In this document: piece by piece, positions 26,501-35,742 of the stretch
Layout of the letters: every line of letters starts with the position of its first letter
How positions within the stretch are numbered: position 1 is the stretch's first letter
Assembly: GCF_003258705.1 (NCBI RefSeq)
Contig: NZ_CP029480.1
Location: forward strand, 2,914,001-2,978,000
Origin: Arcticibacterium luteifluviistationis
Lineage (GTDB): Bacteria; Bacteroidota; Bacteroidia; Cytophagales; Spirosomataceae
DNA: 64,000 nt
Direction: 5' to 3'
Program-made: the position numbers and the translations under genes
Notes under the pieces: generated by a model
Database searches by the model: none
What the model saw: the letters and a program-made list of their open reading frames with translations, nothing else
What the model was told of the DNA's origin: nothing

Positions 26501-29500
26501 AGGCTGAATTTGAACTTACCGTTCCGCAACCTGAGCCACTAGCTGTTGCATCAACTCTATAATATGTGATTCCTACTGATGCTGTATTTGCTGTGAGATT
26601 AGCATCTGTTTCTCCGCTAATTGGTGTGAATGTGCTATTGTCTGTTGATGAGAACCATTGGTAAGTTACTGTTCCGGTGCCATTCGTAGTGTCAGCCACT
26701 AACTCAGCGGTTCCTCCCACACAAACGGTATTACTTGCTAAAGAAACATCTACAGAAAAGATAGGTAAAACTTCTACTGAACTTGAGGCCGACGTTACCG
26801 TTCCACAGCCCGAACCACTTGCCGTAGCTTGAACTTGATAGTATGTAGTGCCTTCTGTACTTGTATTTGGCACATAAATAGAATCCGTAGCACCACTTAT
26901 AGTACTGAAAGAGCTGTTATCTGATGATGAAAGCCATTGATAAGTTACTGTTCCGGTTCCGTTAACCGTGTCTGCGTCCAATTGCACAGCACCTCCTATA
27001 CAAACTACTGCATTATTTACAGATACGTCTACATCAAAAATTGGTAAAACCGTTACTGTTGCATTATCAGAAGTTGCCGTTCCGCAACCTTCTCCATTAG
27101 CTGTAGCCTGTACTTGATAATATATAGTTCCTTCTGATGAAGTAACTGGATTAAATGCGTTTCTGGTAGAGTCTGTAATTGGTGTAAATGTAGTTCCATC
27201 GGAACTGCTTAACCATTGATAAGTTACGGTTCCTGTACCTGAAGTAGTATCTGTAGTTAAGATAACTCCACCTCCAATACAAACAGTGTTCTCCAATAAG
27301 TTTACATCCACATCAAATACTGGTAATACTTTTACAGTACCTGTGGCCGACCTAACAGTTCCACAACCCGAACCTGAAGCAGTGGCTTCTATATAATAAT
27401 AACGTGTTCCTACAACAGATGTATTGGCATTAAGCAAAAAATCGGTTTCTCCACTAATTGGTGTAAATGTGCTATTGTCTGAAGACTCAAACCATTGATA
27501 AGTCACGGTTCCTGTACCGTTGGTGGTATCAGCTATTAATTGAACAGTTCCGCCCAAACAAACGGTGCTGCTGCTAAGCGTTATTTCTACCGAGAATATT
27601 GGCAATACCTCTACACTTACTGATGAAGACACCACCGTACCACATCCAGAACCACTTGCCGTAGCCTCTACTCTATAATACGTAACACCCTCCGTTGAAG
27701 TAGAAGGAACATAATTAGAATCTATTGCTCCAGAAATTGAAGTAAACGTAATATCATCCGTTGACTCAAACCATTGGTAAGTTACACTTCCCGTACCATT
27801 TGTGGTATCAGCCACTAACTCTACATCTCCACCAATACATACTAATGCATTATCAACACTAACGTCTACTGAAAACACTGGTAACACTGTTACTGAGGCA
27901 TTTGCTGAAGTAGCCGTTCCACAACCAATTCCACTAGCAGTAGCCTCTACTTGATAATATATTAAGCCTTCTGAAGAAGTCACTGGAGAATAAGTGGAGT
28001 CTGTAGCTCCGCCAATTACACTAAAATTAGTGCCGTCTGAACTACTTAACCAGCGGTAGGTAATATCTCCTGACCCAGAACTAGTGTCGGCAGTAAGCAC
28101 TACGGCCCCATCAATACAAACAACATTATCAATCAATGTAACGTCAACTCCAAATACTGGTAAAATTTCTACCCTAGCATCGTCTGATGGAGGAGCATTA
28201 CATCCATTTCCATCAGGTATGGTTGTTAATCTATAATACTCTACCTTAACCACATCGGAAGGTACATTTAAAGTAGCGGTGGTATCATCTGGTAAGTCAA
28301 CCCATGGAGCATTTCCATCAGAAGAATATTGCCATTGGTACTGATACTCTCCTGTTCCCCCTGTTATGGTTGGTATAAGTTCTACATCACCATTTAGACA
28401 TAGACTTATATCTGTAGTGTTTAAATTGATAACGGGATCGTCTACCACATGAAATAATACAGCATTAGAAAGAGCATCATTACAGTCAAATGTTAAATCT
28501 TCAACAAAGACTCTATAATATATTTGATGAGCTACAGACGTTTCTGGATGATAGACAGAATCCTTTTCTCCTACTATCTCTGTCCATGTACCGGTAGTAT
28601 CGTAGGTAGAGAACCAAGTAAAATCAAAATCACCAGAACCTCCGACTACGTGAGCTGTAATAAAAGCAAGCCCATCTACACAAACTGAATCTGGACCAAT
28701 TGATACCGTAAGTGTCGGTTGATCTTCAATAACCACTTTGATAGTATCTGTTATTGGACAGCCAGAAGAATCCTTTACGGTTATAATATAGTCTGTAGTT
28801 ATGTTAGGGTTCACCTGAACTGTTGAAGTTGCTGGTAGTCCATTATCCCATTCAAAGGTATAAGGAGCATTTCCTCCAGATGGAATAGCTTCTAATGTTA
28901 CCTCTCCACTTCCAATACATTTAACTTGGTCTTCAGTAACTAAAACTTCAATAGGTGGGACAATAATTTGTGTCAATGCACTATAGACCGAACATTGAGG
29001 GTCGTCAATGGTACCTTCAGTAGTAGCTAATCTAATTCTATAAATCCTACCACTTAAAGCAGAAACGATTGGTGTTGGCAAAGTCAAACTAACATCCATA
29101 ACACCAGAAACATATGTTCCTTCGGCTACAGCCGTAACTTCATCCCAAGTAACTCCATTATCATCACTTTTTTGCCATTTAAAGTATGTATGCTCCGAAT
29201 ATGGGTCACCAATACTGGCATTAATTTCTTCACTATCTCCCCCAAGGCAAGCTACCGTAGTACCGCTAAGTTCAATTTCTAATGGACACTTACTTACTTT
29301 GATATCATCTAATATCCAGTTATTACCAAACCCTCCTGGAGCAATATTTCTAAGTGCAAAAAGAGCTGATGTGGTATTCTCACCTGTTTTAAAAGAGAAA
29401 CCTACCTTTTGCCAGCTTGTACCCCTTACTTCACCAGACCTCGCCATTATGACACCATCAATAATAAATGCTGCATCAGGCTGAATTGGTGAATCTGGAG

Positions 29501-32500
29501 AGATATTCCGCATCCATGCAGTAAAGTTATACTGTGTATTAGGGCACAAATCACCAATTTCCTTTTCAATAACAATATTAGGTGTATAACCAGCATTAAT
29601 AACCATCATATAGCCCTGAGTATCTCCAGGAGTATGATCTTGACTTAAAATATCCCACCAACCCGTGGCTTGAGTGTATTGAAAGGCTTGATGACCATTA
29701 TTGTCACAGTCTGTTTCATATACCATAGAATAAAAACTATCCCATGGAGAATAACAGGTATATGTAGAGTAACCATACTGTGTCTCTGTCAATACGGGAC
29801 CATTCTCAGCAGTTCCAGAACCAAAATCCCCATTCGGGAATAGATTTGGAACCGAGGTATCATCACAGTAAATATCACTTGTACAATCTGCACCATTATT
29901 AGGAACCTCTACATACTTTTCTCCATAACAGAATTCATTTGCTCTAGATACCTTGACGTAATAAAGTCCAGGAGTTAAACTATCAATTGTATTATTGTCT
30001 AATGATGACACTGGAACAGTAGAACCTTTCAAAGTGGCTAGCCAGCTAACATCATCAGACTGATTCACCCCCTGCAATTGAATGGAACCATTTGCTGCAT
30101 AACAATCAGATGCTGCAGTCACATTGGTACCAGTAAAATAGGATGAAGTGGTGGAAACTAATGTGTTATTAACATTCTTACAAATATTTTGAGTGGCATA
30201 ATCTCTTACATAAAAGAAATAATTACCTACTCCTAAATTATAAAACGTGTGAGAGCCTCGATACCAGTTAACACCATCTAAACTTGTTTGATACTCGTTT
30301 GTAGCAGTAATAGAAACCAAACCAGTATTTGAACTACAAAAAGCAGGGTTTGAAGGAATAATAACATACTGCTGATCACAAATATCATTACAGTTATTAA
30401 CCACCGTTAAATTTGTGGTGGCAGTAGCAGTACAACCATTTGAGCGTGTCGTGGTTATGGTATAAGCTCCAGCATCTGAATTTTCTGTCACTAAAAAAGT
30501 GGGTGATTGTGCCGAGCTTGACCAGCCTGATGGTCCTGACCAACTGTATGAACTTACATTATTTCCCCCACCCGTAAACTGAGCAGTGGAGCCTTTACAA
30601 TGTCTTTGCGTAACTGCTGCTGTAGCCGTAGGTACCGGTAAAATATCTACTTCCACCTCTGCTCTAGTACTACTTGGACAAGTAAACTCTGTACAGTCCA
30701 CATAATAATTTCTATCACTACTTAAAGAAGGGCTAGTAAAGGATTCACCAGTTCCTAATACTGTAGAACTACTAGAAGTGCTATACCAATTATAAACTCC
30801 TGAACAACCTGTAGCGGTAATAGTTACGGTTCCTGGCCCACATCTTTCTACATCAACAACTAATGGAGGGTCTGGAATAGTATTAACTGAAACAGCCACC
30901 GTAGCACTCGCTGTACATCCGTAAGGAACTGTTGTAACCACGAGCGTATAAATACCAGTCATGTTGGTAGTTCCATTGGTCCTGTTTGGATCTTCTTGAC
31001 TTGAACTGAAAGAATTTGGCCCGCTCCAGGCATAATTACCTCCACCGCTACCTTGTAAATTTAAAGTTTGCCCCACACATATATCTGCAATAGTGGCAGA
31101 AGCCACAGGAACAGGTGAAGGATTAACAGTAACAGCCATTGTTGAAATAGAAGAACAACTATTGACATCTGTCACTTGAATTGTATATGTACCATTTGCT
31201 TGTGCAGGCACGTTTGCAATAGAAGGATTTTGACTTGACGACAAAAAGCCATTTGGCCCTGCCCAACTGTAAGCATTACCTCCACCTGATGTCAAATTAA
31301 GTGTACCCCCTTGACAAACAGGACCATTATTAGATTGTGATACTGTAGGCAAAGCATTTATAATAACATTAACAGATGCTGTGGCGGTACACGAAACAGA
31401 ATCTGTAACAGTAAAAGTATACGGTCCATTTGCTGCTAGCGATACATTATTTATCTGAGGAATCCTTAAACTTGAACTAAAACCATTAGGCCCAGCCCAA
31501 TCATATTGGTCAGCAGTAGATCCATTTAATATTAGTGTAGCTCCTTCACAAACTGGTCCATTACTAGTAGCACTAGCGGTGGGAATAGAAACTACTATTT
31601 CGGTAGTGGCCGTACCAGTACATCCATTTATATCGGTTATGGTAACTGAGTATATACCAGCGTTTGCGGCTATGATATTATTAATAACTGGGTTTTGAGA
31701 ACTTGATGTGTAACTGTTTGGTCCTGTCCATGAATATGATGAACCGCCAGTTGCTGTCAAATTAACAGTTTGACCTAAACATGAAATCCCGCTATTTGCT
31801 GCCGTAGGATATACAATAGAAACGTCCACATCATGTGTGGTAGAGTCAATACAGCCGTAAGTGTCAACAACTGATAATGTATAAATTCCTTGCACCAAAC
31901 TATCTGAAACAGAAACTACAGGATTTTGAGCCGAGCTCGTAAAGCTTTTCGGACCTTTCCAAGAATAGGAAGAGGTAGAACCTGTAGATAGATTTAAGTT
32001 TGTGCCCAAACAAACGGGTTCGTTACTAGTAATAACTGGGACAGGCAAAGCCCTTACGGTTACAGATGAAGTAGCCGTGGTAGTACAACCTGCTACATTT
32101 ACCGTAACACTATATATTCCTGAGTTACCCGTTGTTGAATTAGCTATAAATGCTTCTGGGTCTGAAGAGTTGAAACCGGAGGGTCCTGTCCAAGAATAAT
32201 TAGTCCACCCTGGAACTTCTAGTTTTAATGAATCGCCTGTACAAATTGATGCTAAAGTATTTATAGTAGCCGATGTGCTTAAAACAGTTACATTAATGCC
32301 TGTAGTAGCTGTACATCCTAAAGAGTTATTGACTGTAACTGTATATATACCAGCTTCAGAAAGACCTGCACTAGGAATACTAATACTAGAAGAAGAACTG
32401 GTAAATGAATTAGGTCCTGACCAACTGTATCCTATACCTCCTGAAGCCTCTAGGCTTATAAGCCCTCCTTCACATAACGCAGTATCGCTAGAAACCACAA

Positions 32501-35465
32501 GGCTTGGAAAAGAAAGTGACAATTCCGTAGTGGCAGATGCCGAACAAGAAGAAGCATTTGTTACAGTAACGGTATAAATACCTGTTTTGGCATTGGTAAT
32601 GTTACTGATTGTAGGATTTTGCTGGCTTGAACTAAAACTATTGGGTCCTAACCAAGCATATGACACACCACCAGAAGCTTGAAGTTGAGCATCATCATGT
32701 TGACAGATGGTGCCTGGGTCAGTAACCGAGACGTTTGGTAAACTATAAAGTGTCAACTGTGTGGTAGCCGTTTCAGAACAGGCATCATTAATAGATACAG
32801 TGACTGTATAAATTCCTTCCTGGCTAAGTGTAGTATTTGAAATACTTGGGTTTGCAGAAGTAGAACTAAATCCATTAGGACCTGCCCAGCTGTAAGTATC
32901 TCCGCCTGATGCTGTTAAGTTTATCGTACTTCCCACACATTTTGGCCCATCATTACTAGCAGACCTATTATTATTAACTACAGTAACCGAAGTAGTAGCA
33001 GTAGCCGTACAAGAATTAGTATTCATACCAGTAACTGTATAAACACCAGAACTAGAAGCTATTGGACTACTTATTGTAGGGTTTTGACTGTTTGAAGAAA
33101 AACCATTGGGCCCGGTCCAAGTGTATGAATTCCCTCCAGAAGCTGTTAAGTTCAATGCATATCCAGAACATATTTTTGAATCAGGCGTACCGGCTGTAAC
33201 CGTAAGTCCTGAAGTAACAGCAACATTAACCGCAGCATTATTAGAACAACCATTAGCATCGGTCACTGTCAAGTTATAGACCCCTGCATTAGCTGGTGAA
33301 ACACTAGCAACACTAGGGTTTTGATTACTAGAAATAAAAGAACTAGGGCCCGTCCAAGCATAATTAACACCACCGCTTCCGGTAAGATTAACTGTTCCTC
33401 CAGCACATACTGGCGAATTTGACCCAGCACTTGCGTTCGGTAAATTATTCACATTTACCGCAATGGTACTTGTAGCTGTACATCCTTCACTATCTGTAGC
33501 CGTAATACTGTATGTAATATTGCCATTAGGCGTAACAGTTTTACTAGCTCCCGTACCAAGACCGTTACTCCATGAATATGTGGTACTACCCACAGCGTTT
33601 AACAAAGAAGCACCTAAAGTGGAACTTTCTCCTAAACAAACAGTAGGCTCACTATTGGTAGTATTTAATGTTCCAGACTCTCTTGAAATACTAACAGAGC
33701 CTAAATTTACAGGGCATTCATTATTACCCCATCTTGTCCAAACCTGATAAATACCAGGTCCTTCTGTTAAAGTAGTGCTTCCAACGTTGTCATTTACATT
33801 ACCTCCATATGAACTTCCATTATCGGTACTAAACTCTATTCCAGTACGACCACTTTGGTCTGGAAAAGTAAAAGTAATTCCACCATTATTTAATCCACAG
33901 TCTGCATTTTGACTAGTTACCGTAACATTAGGAGCCACATCTACAGTAACATTAGTGGATGCCGTAGCAGAACAACCTGAATTGGTTACTGTAACTACAT
34001 AGTTACCAGAAACCGCCGAACCCACACTTGCAATAGTTGGATTCTGCTGTGAAGAACTAAAACTGTTTGGACCAGTCCATGAATATACCGCACCTGTTCC
34101 TCCTCCTGAGGCATTTAAATTTAAAGTTTCTCCTGTACAGACTTCAGAATTAGAACCTGCCGTAAGATTACTAATAGCACAATCATCAATAATAAGGTCA
34201 AAAACTTCTTCGTCACATACGTTTCCATTTCCGCCAGACTCGCTATACTGTGTAACTTTTATACTATATGTTCCTACCCCCCAGTTTAAAGACACGGCAT
34301 CCGTAGGCATTCTATATGGAGCAGCACTTTCAATATTTGATTGAGAAACATCTCCCGTAACTTCAAATTTCATGCTACCTACTGAACCAGTACCTGTAGC
34401 CTCTATATTCCAATTATTAGGCAACTGACCAGTGTAGAGTGTTGCTCCACCTGTAATATCAATATCTGAGCTACCGCCTAAGTCATTAATCAAAACCTGA
34501 TCGATACTGGAACAAGCGGGATCCGCCACACAGCTAATACCTGCTGACCAGCCCGACTCAGTAACAGAATAATCGGAAGTGAACCTAATAGTTAAACAGC
34601 CAGAAGAAGAAGTTACTGTATTTGGACTATTATTTCCAGTATAGTTACCTATTAAAGATGAAGACACTGAGGTGCCATCATAAATTCTTAAATAATCATA
34701 ATTGTTTTCTAGGTCAAAACTACTGAAGTTAAAACGTATATTATTCCCTGCACTAGCACAGTAGGTAGTAGTATAATCTTCATTATTTGAATAACCACTT
34801 CCACTTCCCCCAGTATCCCGAAAATTACCTGAACAAGTAGATGGTAAATCTGTTACAATCGAGACATCGTCTATAGCAAAAATATTTCCTGATGACTCTC
34901 GGGTAAACTCTTTTATAGCAAATGTTACCGTACCCGTAGAAGTAGCGGTATAAACTACCGTTATCTTTTGCCAAGTATCATTAGCAACTGACGTACTACC
35001 TATCTGAGATCCATTGGCCGTCCAGCCTAAAGTCGAAAAGTTTCCATTATATGCATTCCTATACCAAAAAGATAAAGTGTAAGTCTGTCCGTTGGTTACA
35101 GAAATATTTGTTTGCCAAACATCATCATTATTAGTACTTCCATTAGCAATTAGCATTTCGCCAGCACTGGTCCCTACCGTGTGATCATAAAAATCGTAGA
35201 AGTTATTATTTACGTCACCAGGTTCATCATCAATATCGTAATCGCCATTGCTAGAGCCATTCCAGTCATAATCCGATGAAAAACCATTTCGGCCATCGTT
35301 AAAATCTCCGTTTGTGACTAACTCAATAGGGAAAGCAAAGCTTTTAAACCCTAAAAGCATTAGAAAGGCTAAAACACCAAAAGCCCTGCAGTATTTAGCT
35401 TTAAGGGCTAAACCTTCACAAGGCTGTTCTATCAGTTTTTCTATTTTCCTTTTAGGATTACTCAC
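23511..35465 (-). CDS. Giant (3984-residue) Ig-module surface adhesin with CUB domain
   Basis: This is the longest gene in the window. It starts at a GTG directly after an in-frame stop, so no ATG is possible upstream. A long charged n-region leads into the signal segment (GVLAFLMLLGFKSFAF, to about residue 45). Then follow a jelly-roll carbohydrate-binding-like module (about 50-205; LVTNGDFNDG, FAIDDVSIV) and a CUB domain (about 210-312; YDYLRIYDGTSV, GCLTIRFTSDYS). Thirteen Ig-like modules of the SYSWTGPNGFSSSSQNP type span about 435-1690. A second jelly-roll module is at about 1868-2063 and diverged Ig modules follow. Ten highly similar 93-residue modules occupy about 2437-3366, then three NGxIxFxF/RWxxxxCP modules and a final GPN module. 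The C-terminal tail is CDDCLPFCEPASINKVK. The protein should be a surface fibre mediating adhesion or gliding. It has no type A or B T9SS domain that I can recognise. Confidence 0.88.
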   Translation of the reverse strand: MSNPKRKIEKLIEQPCEGLALKAKYCRAFGVLAFLMLLGFKSFAFPIELVTNGDFNDGRNGFSSDYDWNGSSNGDYDIDDEPGDVNNNFYDFYDHTVGTSAGEMLIANGSTNNDDVWQTNISVTNGQTYTLSFWYRNAYNGNFSTLGWTANGSQIGSTSVANDTWQKITVVYTATSTGTVTFAIKEFTRESSGNIFAIDDVSIVTDLPSTCSGNFRDTGGSGSGYSNNEDYTTTYCASAGNNIRFNFSSFDLENNYDYLRIYDGTSVSSSLIGNYTGNNSPNTVTSSSGCLTIRFTSDYSVTESGWSAGISCVADPACSSIDQVLINDLGGSSDIDITGGATLYTGQLPNNWNIEATGTGSVGSMKFEVTGDVSQSNIESAAPYRMPTDAVSLNWGVGTYSIKVTQYSESGGNGNVCDEEVFDLIIDDCAISNLTAGSNSEVCTGETLNLNASGGGTGAVYSWTGPNSFSSSQQNPTIASVGSAVSGNYVVTVTNSGCSATASTNVTVDVAPNVTVTSQNADCGLNNGGITFTFPDQSGRTGIEFSTDNGSSYGGNVNDNVGSTTLTEGPGIYQVWTRWGNNECPVNLGSVSISRESGTLNTTNSEPTVCLGESSTLGASLLNAVGSTTYSWSNGLGTGASKTVTPNGNITYSITATDSEGCTATSTIAVNVNNLPNASAGSNSPVCAGGTVNLTGSGGVNYAWTGPSSFISSNQNPSVASVSPANAGVYNLTVTDANGCSNNAAVNVAVTSGLTVTAGTPDSKICSGYALNLTASGGNSYTWTGPNGFSSNSQNPTISSPIASSSGVYTVTGMNTNSCTATATTSVTVVNNNRSASNDGPKCVGSTINLTASGGDTYSWAGPNGFSSTSANPSISNTTLSQEGIYTVTVSINDACSETATTQLTLYSLPNVSVTDPGTICQHDDAQLQASGGVSYAWLGPNSFSSSQQNPTISNITNAKTGIYTVTVTNASSCSASATTELSLSFPSLVVSSDTALCEGGLISLEASGGIGYSWSGPNSFTSSSSSISIPSAGLSEAGIYTVTVNNSLGCTATTGINVTVLSTSATINTLASICTGDSLKLEVPGWTNYSWTGPSGFNSSDPEAFIANSTTGNSGIYSVTVNVAGCTTTATSSVTVRALPVPVITSNEPVCLGTNLNLSTGSTSSYSWKGPKSFTSSAQNPVVSVSDSLVQGIYTLSVVDTYGCIDSTTHDVDVSIVYPTAANSGISCLGQTVNLTATGGSSYSWTGPNSYTSSSQNPVINNIIAANAGIYSVTITDINGCTGTATTEIVVSIPTASATSNGPVCEGATLILNGSTADQYDWAGPNGFSSSLRIPQINNVSLAANGPYTFTVTDSVSCTATASVNVIINALPTVSQSNNGPVCQGGTLNLTSGGGNAYSWAGPNGFLSSSQNPSIANVPAQANGTYTIQVTDVNSCSSISTMAVTVNPSPVPVASATIADICVGQTLNLQGSGGGNYAWSGPNSFSSSQEDPNRTNGTTNMTGIYTLVVTTVPYGCTASATVAVSVNTIPDPPLVVDVERCGPGTVTITATGCSGVYNWYSTSSSSTVLGTGESFTSPSLSSDRNYYVDCTEFTCPSSTRAEVEVDILPVPTATAAVTQRHCKGSTAQFTGGGNNVSSYSWSGPSGWSSSAQSPTFLVTENSDAGAYTITTTRSNGCTATATTNLTVVNNCNDICDQQYVIIPSNPAFCSSNTGLVSITATNEYQTSLDGVNWYRGSHTFYNLGVGNYFFYVRDYATQNICKNVNNTLVSTTSSYFTGTNVTAASDCYAANGSIQLQGVNQSDDVSWLATLKGSTVPVSSLDNNTIDSLTPGLYYVKVSRANEFCYGEKYVEVPNNGADCTSDIYCDDTSVPNLFPNGDFGSGTAENGPVLTETQYGYSTYTCYSPWDSFYSMVYETDCDNNGHQAFQYTQATGWWDILSQDHTPGDTQGYMMVINAGYTPNIVIEKEIGDLCPNTQYNFTAWMRNISPDSPIQPDAAFIIDGVIMARSGEVRGTSWQKVGFSFKTGENTTSALFALRNIAPGGFGNNWILDDIKVSKCPLEIELSGTTVACLGGDSEEINASIGDPYSEHTYFKWQKSDDNGVTWDEVTAVAEGTYVSGVMDVSLTLPTPIVSALSGRIYRIRLATTEGTIDDPQCSVYSALTQIIVPPIEVLVTEDQVKCIGSGEVTLEAIPSGGNAPYTFEWDNGLPATSTVQVNPNITTDYIITVKDSSGCPITDTIKVVIEDQPTLTVSIGPDSVCVDGLAFITAHVVGGSGDFDFTWFSTYDTTGTWTEIVGEKDSVYHPETSVAHQIYYRVFVEDLTFDCNDALSNAVLFHVVDDPVINLNTTDISLCLNGDVELIPTITGGTGEYQYQWQYSSDGNAPWVDLPDDTTATLNVPSDVVKVEYYRLTTIPDGNGCNAPPSDDARVEILPVFGVDVTLIDNVVCIDGAVVLTADTSSGSGDITYRWLSSSDGTNFSVIGGATDSTYSPVTSSEGLIYYQVEATASGIGCGTATSANASVTVLPVFSVDVSVDNALVCIGGDVELVADTTNGTGSVTYQWFESTDDITFTSISGAIDSNYVPSTSTEGVTYYRVEATASGSGCGTVVSSSVSVEVLPIFSVEITLSSSTVCLGGTVQLIADTTNGTGTVTYQWFESSDNSTFTPISGETDFLLNANTSVVGTRYYYIEATASGSGCGTVRSATGTVKVLPVFDVDVNLLENTVCIGGGVILTTDTTSGTGTVTYQWLSSSDGTTFTPITDSTRNAFNPVTSSEGTIYYQVQATANGEGCGTATSDNATVTVLPIFDVDVSVNNAVVCIGGAVQLDADTVNGTGTVTYQWLSSSDNSSFSTISGATDSIYVPNTSTEGTTYYQVQATASGSGCGTVTSASSSVEVLPIFSVDVSLASNTVCVGGTAELVADTTNGTGTVTYQWFSSTDNSTFTPISGETDANLTANTASVGITYYRVDATASGSGCGTVSSNSAFVEVLPVFDVDVTILSNTVCIGGAVELFADTTSGSGTITYQWYESSNNSTFTPISGETDSTYIPNTSAVGSLYYRVQATASGSGCGTVDSDNATVTVLPIFDVDVNVNNAVVCIGGAVQLEADTVNGTGTVTYQWLSSTDNSSFSPISGATDSVYIPNTSTEGIIYYQVQATASGSGCGTVTSASASVEVLPIFSVDVALVDYTVCLGGAVTLEADTTNGTGTVTYQWFSSSNNSTFTLIPGETDSALTVNTSSVGITYYYIEATASGSGCGTVRSATATVEVLPVFTVDVSLDDNTVCQNGLVQLVSDTTSGTGTVTYQWYNSTDGSSFSPITDSTNASLYPSTASVDTLYYRLEATASGIGCGTVDSDIASVVVLPQLSIDVVPDNSEVCLGAPVTFEGNPQNGVGNITYQWQAYNGVTWQNIASETDSVYSPATNVAGQYLFRINSFADGVGCTDASSAPATLTINDYPDVTVSNTDPLCVPNNGQISFSFSNETYQDSVQFSIDGGLTYPYITYDSLGSYSIDTLSEGTYQIFARWGDNSCPIDLGSVVLEERPAPVATVSFVDPTCTTDNGEITFSFADETTRTQLEFSLDGGITYETAVNDNSGSVTYSDLAPATYDLWVRWANDECPVDLPDVTLTDHPGPMLTVSADTTICFGSTALLTASSTGGDAPIVFSWNNGLPDGSSHTVSPAADASFIVVATDSNGCTSEDTILITVNPLPVISMTGGVYCEGDSVFLTVTGGDTYAWSGPNGFISTTQNPSIANSDTANSGFYTVQVTDLNSCQTIDSVNVIVNPAPDAPIVTNAERCGPGVLTLTASGCSGTITWFDNQFSNSVVGFGTTFETKSLVASANYFASCTSASNCESFNRVLAVAEIKETSNAEVIKVNSTCVGEVPLDNGILIATGFREGETYSFSEGSTFDASTAIPATPAVIPSNGRMYETIDNPSGVTTYYTVRILSTDGCPVDHTVEFERQCDDCLPFCEPASINKVK
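25367..28156 (-). repeat. Ten tandem 279-bp repeats inside the giant adhesin gene, arranged as C-ABC-ABC-ABC
   Basis: Each unit encodes about 93 residues with the core VTYQWxxSSDNSTFTPISG, TDSxYxPNTS, YYRVEATASGSGCGTV and VLPxF. Unit ends define three classes. A units end in a variant of SASxSVEVLPIF, B units in SATxTVEVLPVF, and C units in SDNATVTVLPIF. Reading from the N-terminal side the order is C, A, B, C, A, B, C, A, B, C. This implies duplication of a three-unit block of about 837 bp. Boundaries are accurate to a few bases only. Confidence 0.85.
30400..34160 (-). repeat. Thirteen diverged Ig-like modules (GPN type) in the giant adhesin gene
   Basis: Units of about 80 residues share the pattern LNLTASGGxxYSW, GPNGFSSSxQNP, GIYTVTV and a cysteine followed by TATxxVTV. 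They are much more diverged from each other than the 93-residue modules. A further copy lies near the C-terminus (about 24100-24290). Confidence 0.8.
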
Positions 35466-35527
35466 TTATCGGTTTTCAGTATTCGGAAGTTTTGCCGTCG
35501 CATGCTTCCTAATCTTCAGTAAGACTG

Positions 35528-35543
35528 TGCACGTTCACGTGCA
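35528..35543. promoter_or_regulatory. Palindrome TGCACGT-TC-ACGTGCA upstream of the giant adhesin gene
   Basis: This perfect 7-bp inverted repeat has a 2-bp spacer. It lies 63-78 bp upstream of the GTG start of the giant gene. Size and symmetry fit a dimeric regulator site; the protein that binds is unknown. Confidence 0.4.
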
Positions 35544-35678
35544 GAATCTCCTTTATAATACCAATCACCATGCCAAAAGACCCTCAATCAAGCGTTTGAA
35601 AGAAACCAAAAGATTAAAAAATTAGCTATCAGTCAATTAACCAACACAACAAAATTCACAGAAAGTCTAAAAACTTCT

Positions 35679-35694
35679 ATTTTACGGGTAAAAT
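35679..35694. promoter_or_regulatory. Palindrome ATTTTAC-GG-GTAAAAT
   Basis: This perfect 7-bp inverted repeat with a 2-bp spacer lies in the middle of the divergent intergenic region. It is a candidate operator; the function is not established. Confidence 0.3.
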
Positions 35695-35723
35695 CAACAC
35701 GGAGGCCAAATCAGAAACATTAC

Positions 35724-35742
35724 GATTTATACGATATAAATC
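35724..35742. promoter_or_regulatory. Palindrome GATTTATA-CGA-TATAAATC
   Basis: This perfect 8-bp inverted repeat with a 3-bp centre lies 30 bp from the previous palindrome. The two could form a double operator between the giant adhesin gene and the SerC-like gene. Confidence 0.35.

Noticed and set aside
25367-28156. Regular repeats that could suggest a CRISPR array or satellite DNA
   Set aside because: The period is 279 bp, the frame is open throughout on the minus strand and changes are mostly synonymous or conservative, so these are protein modules.
32275-32577. Plus-strand open frame of 100 codons inside the giant adhesin
   Set aside because: It is one of several antisense frames created by the Ser/Thr/Val-rich codon pattern of the Ig modules.
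18333-35465. A SprB-type gliding adhesin locus with its PorP/SprF partner
   Set aside because: The proteins are large and repetitive, but no PorP/SprF-like gene is adjacent and no type B (CHU_C) sorting domain was recognised at the C-termini.
35314-35625. Plus-strand open frame of about 103 codons over the giant adhesin start
   Set aside because: It is antisense to the signal-peptide region, has no recognisable protein features and includes the palindromic intergenic DNA.
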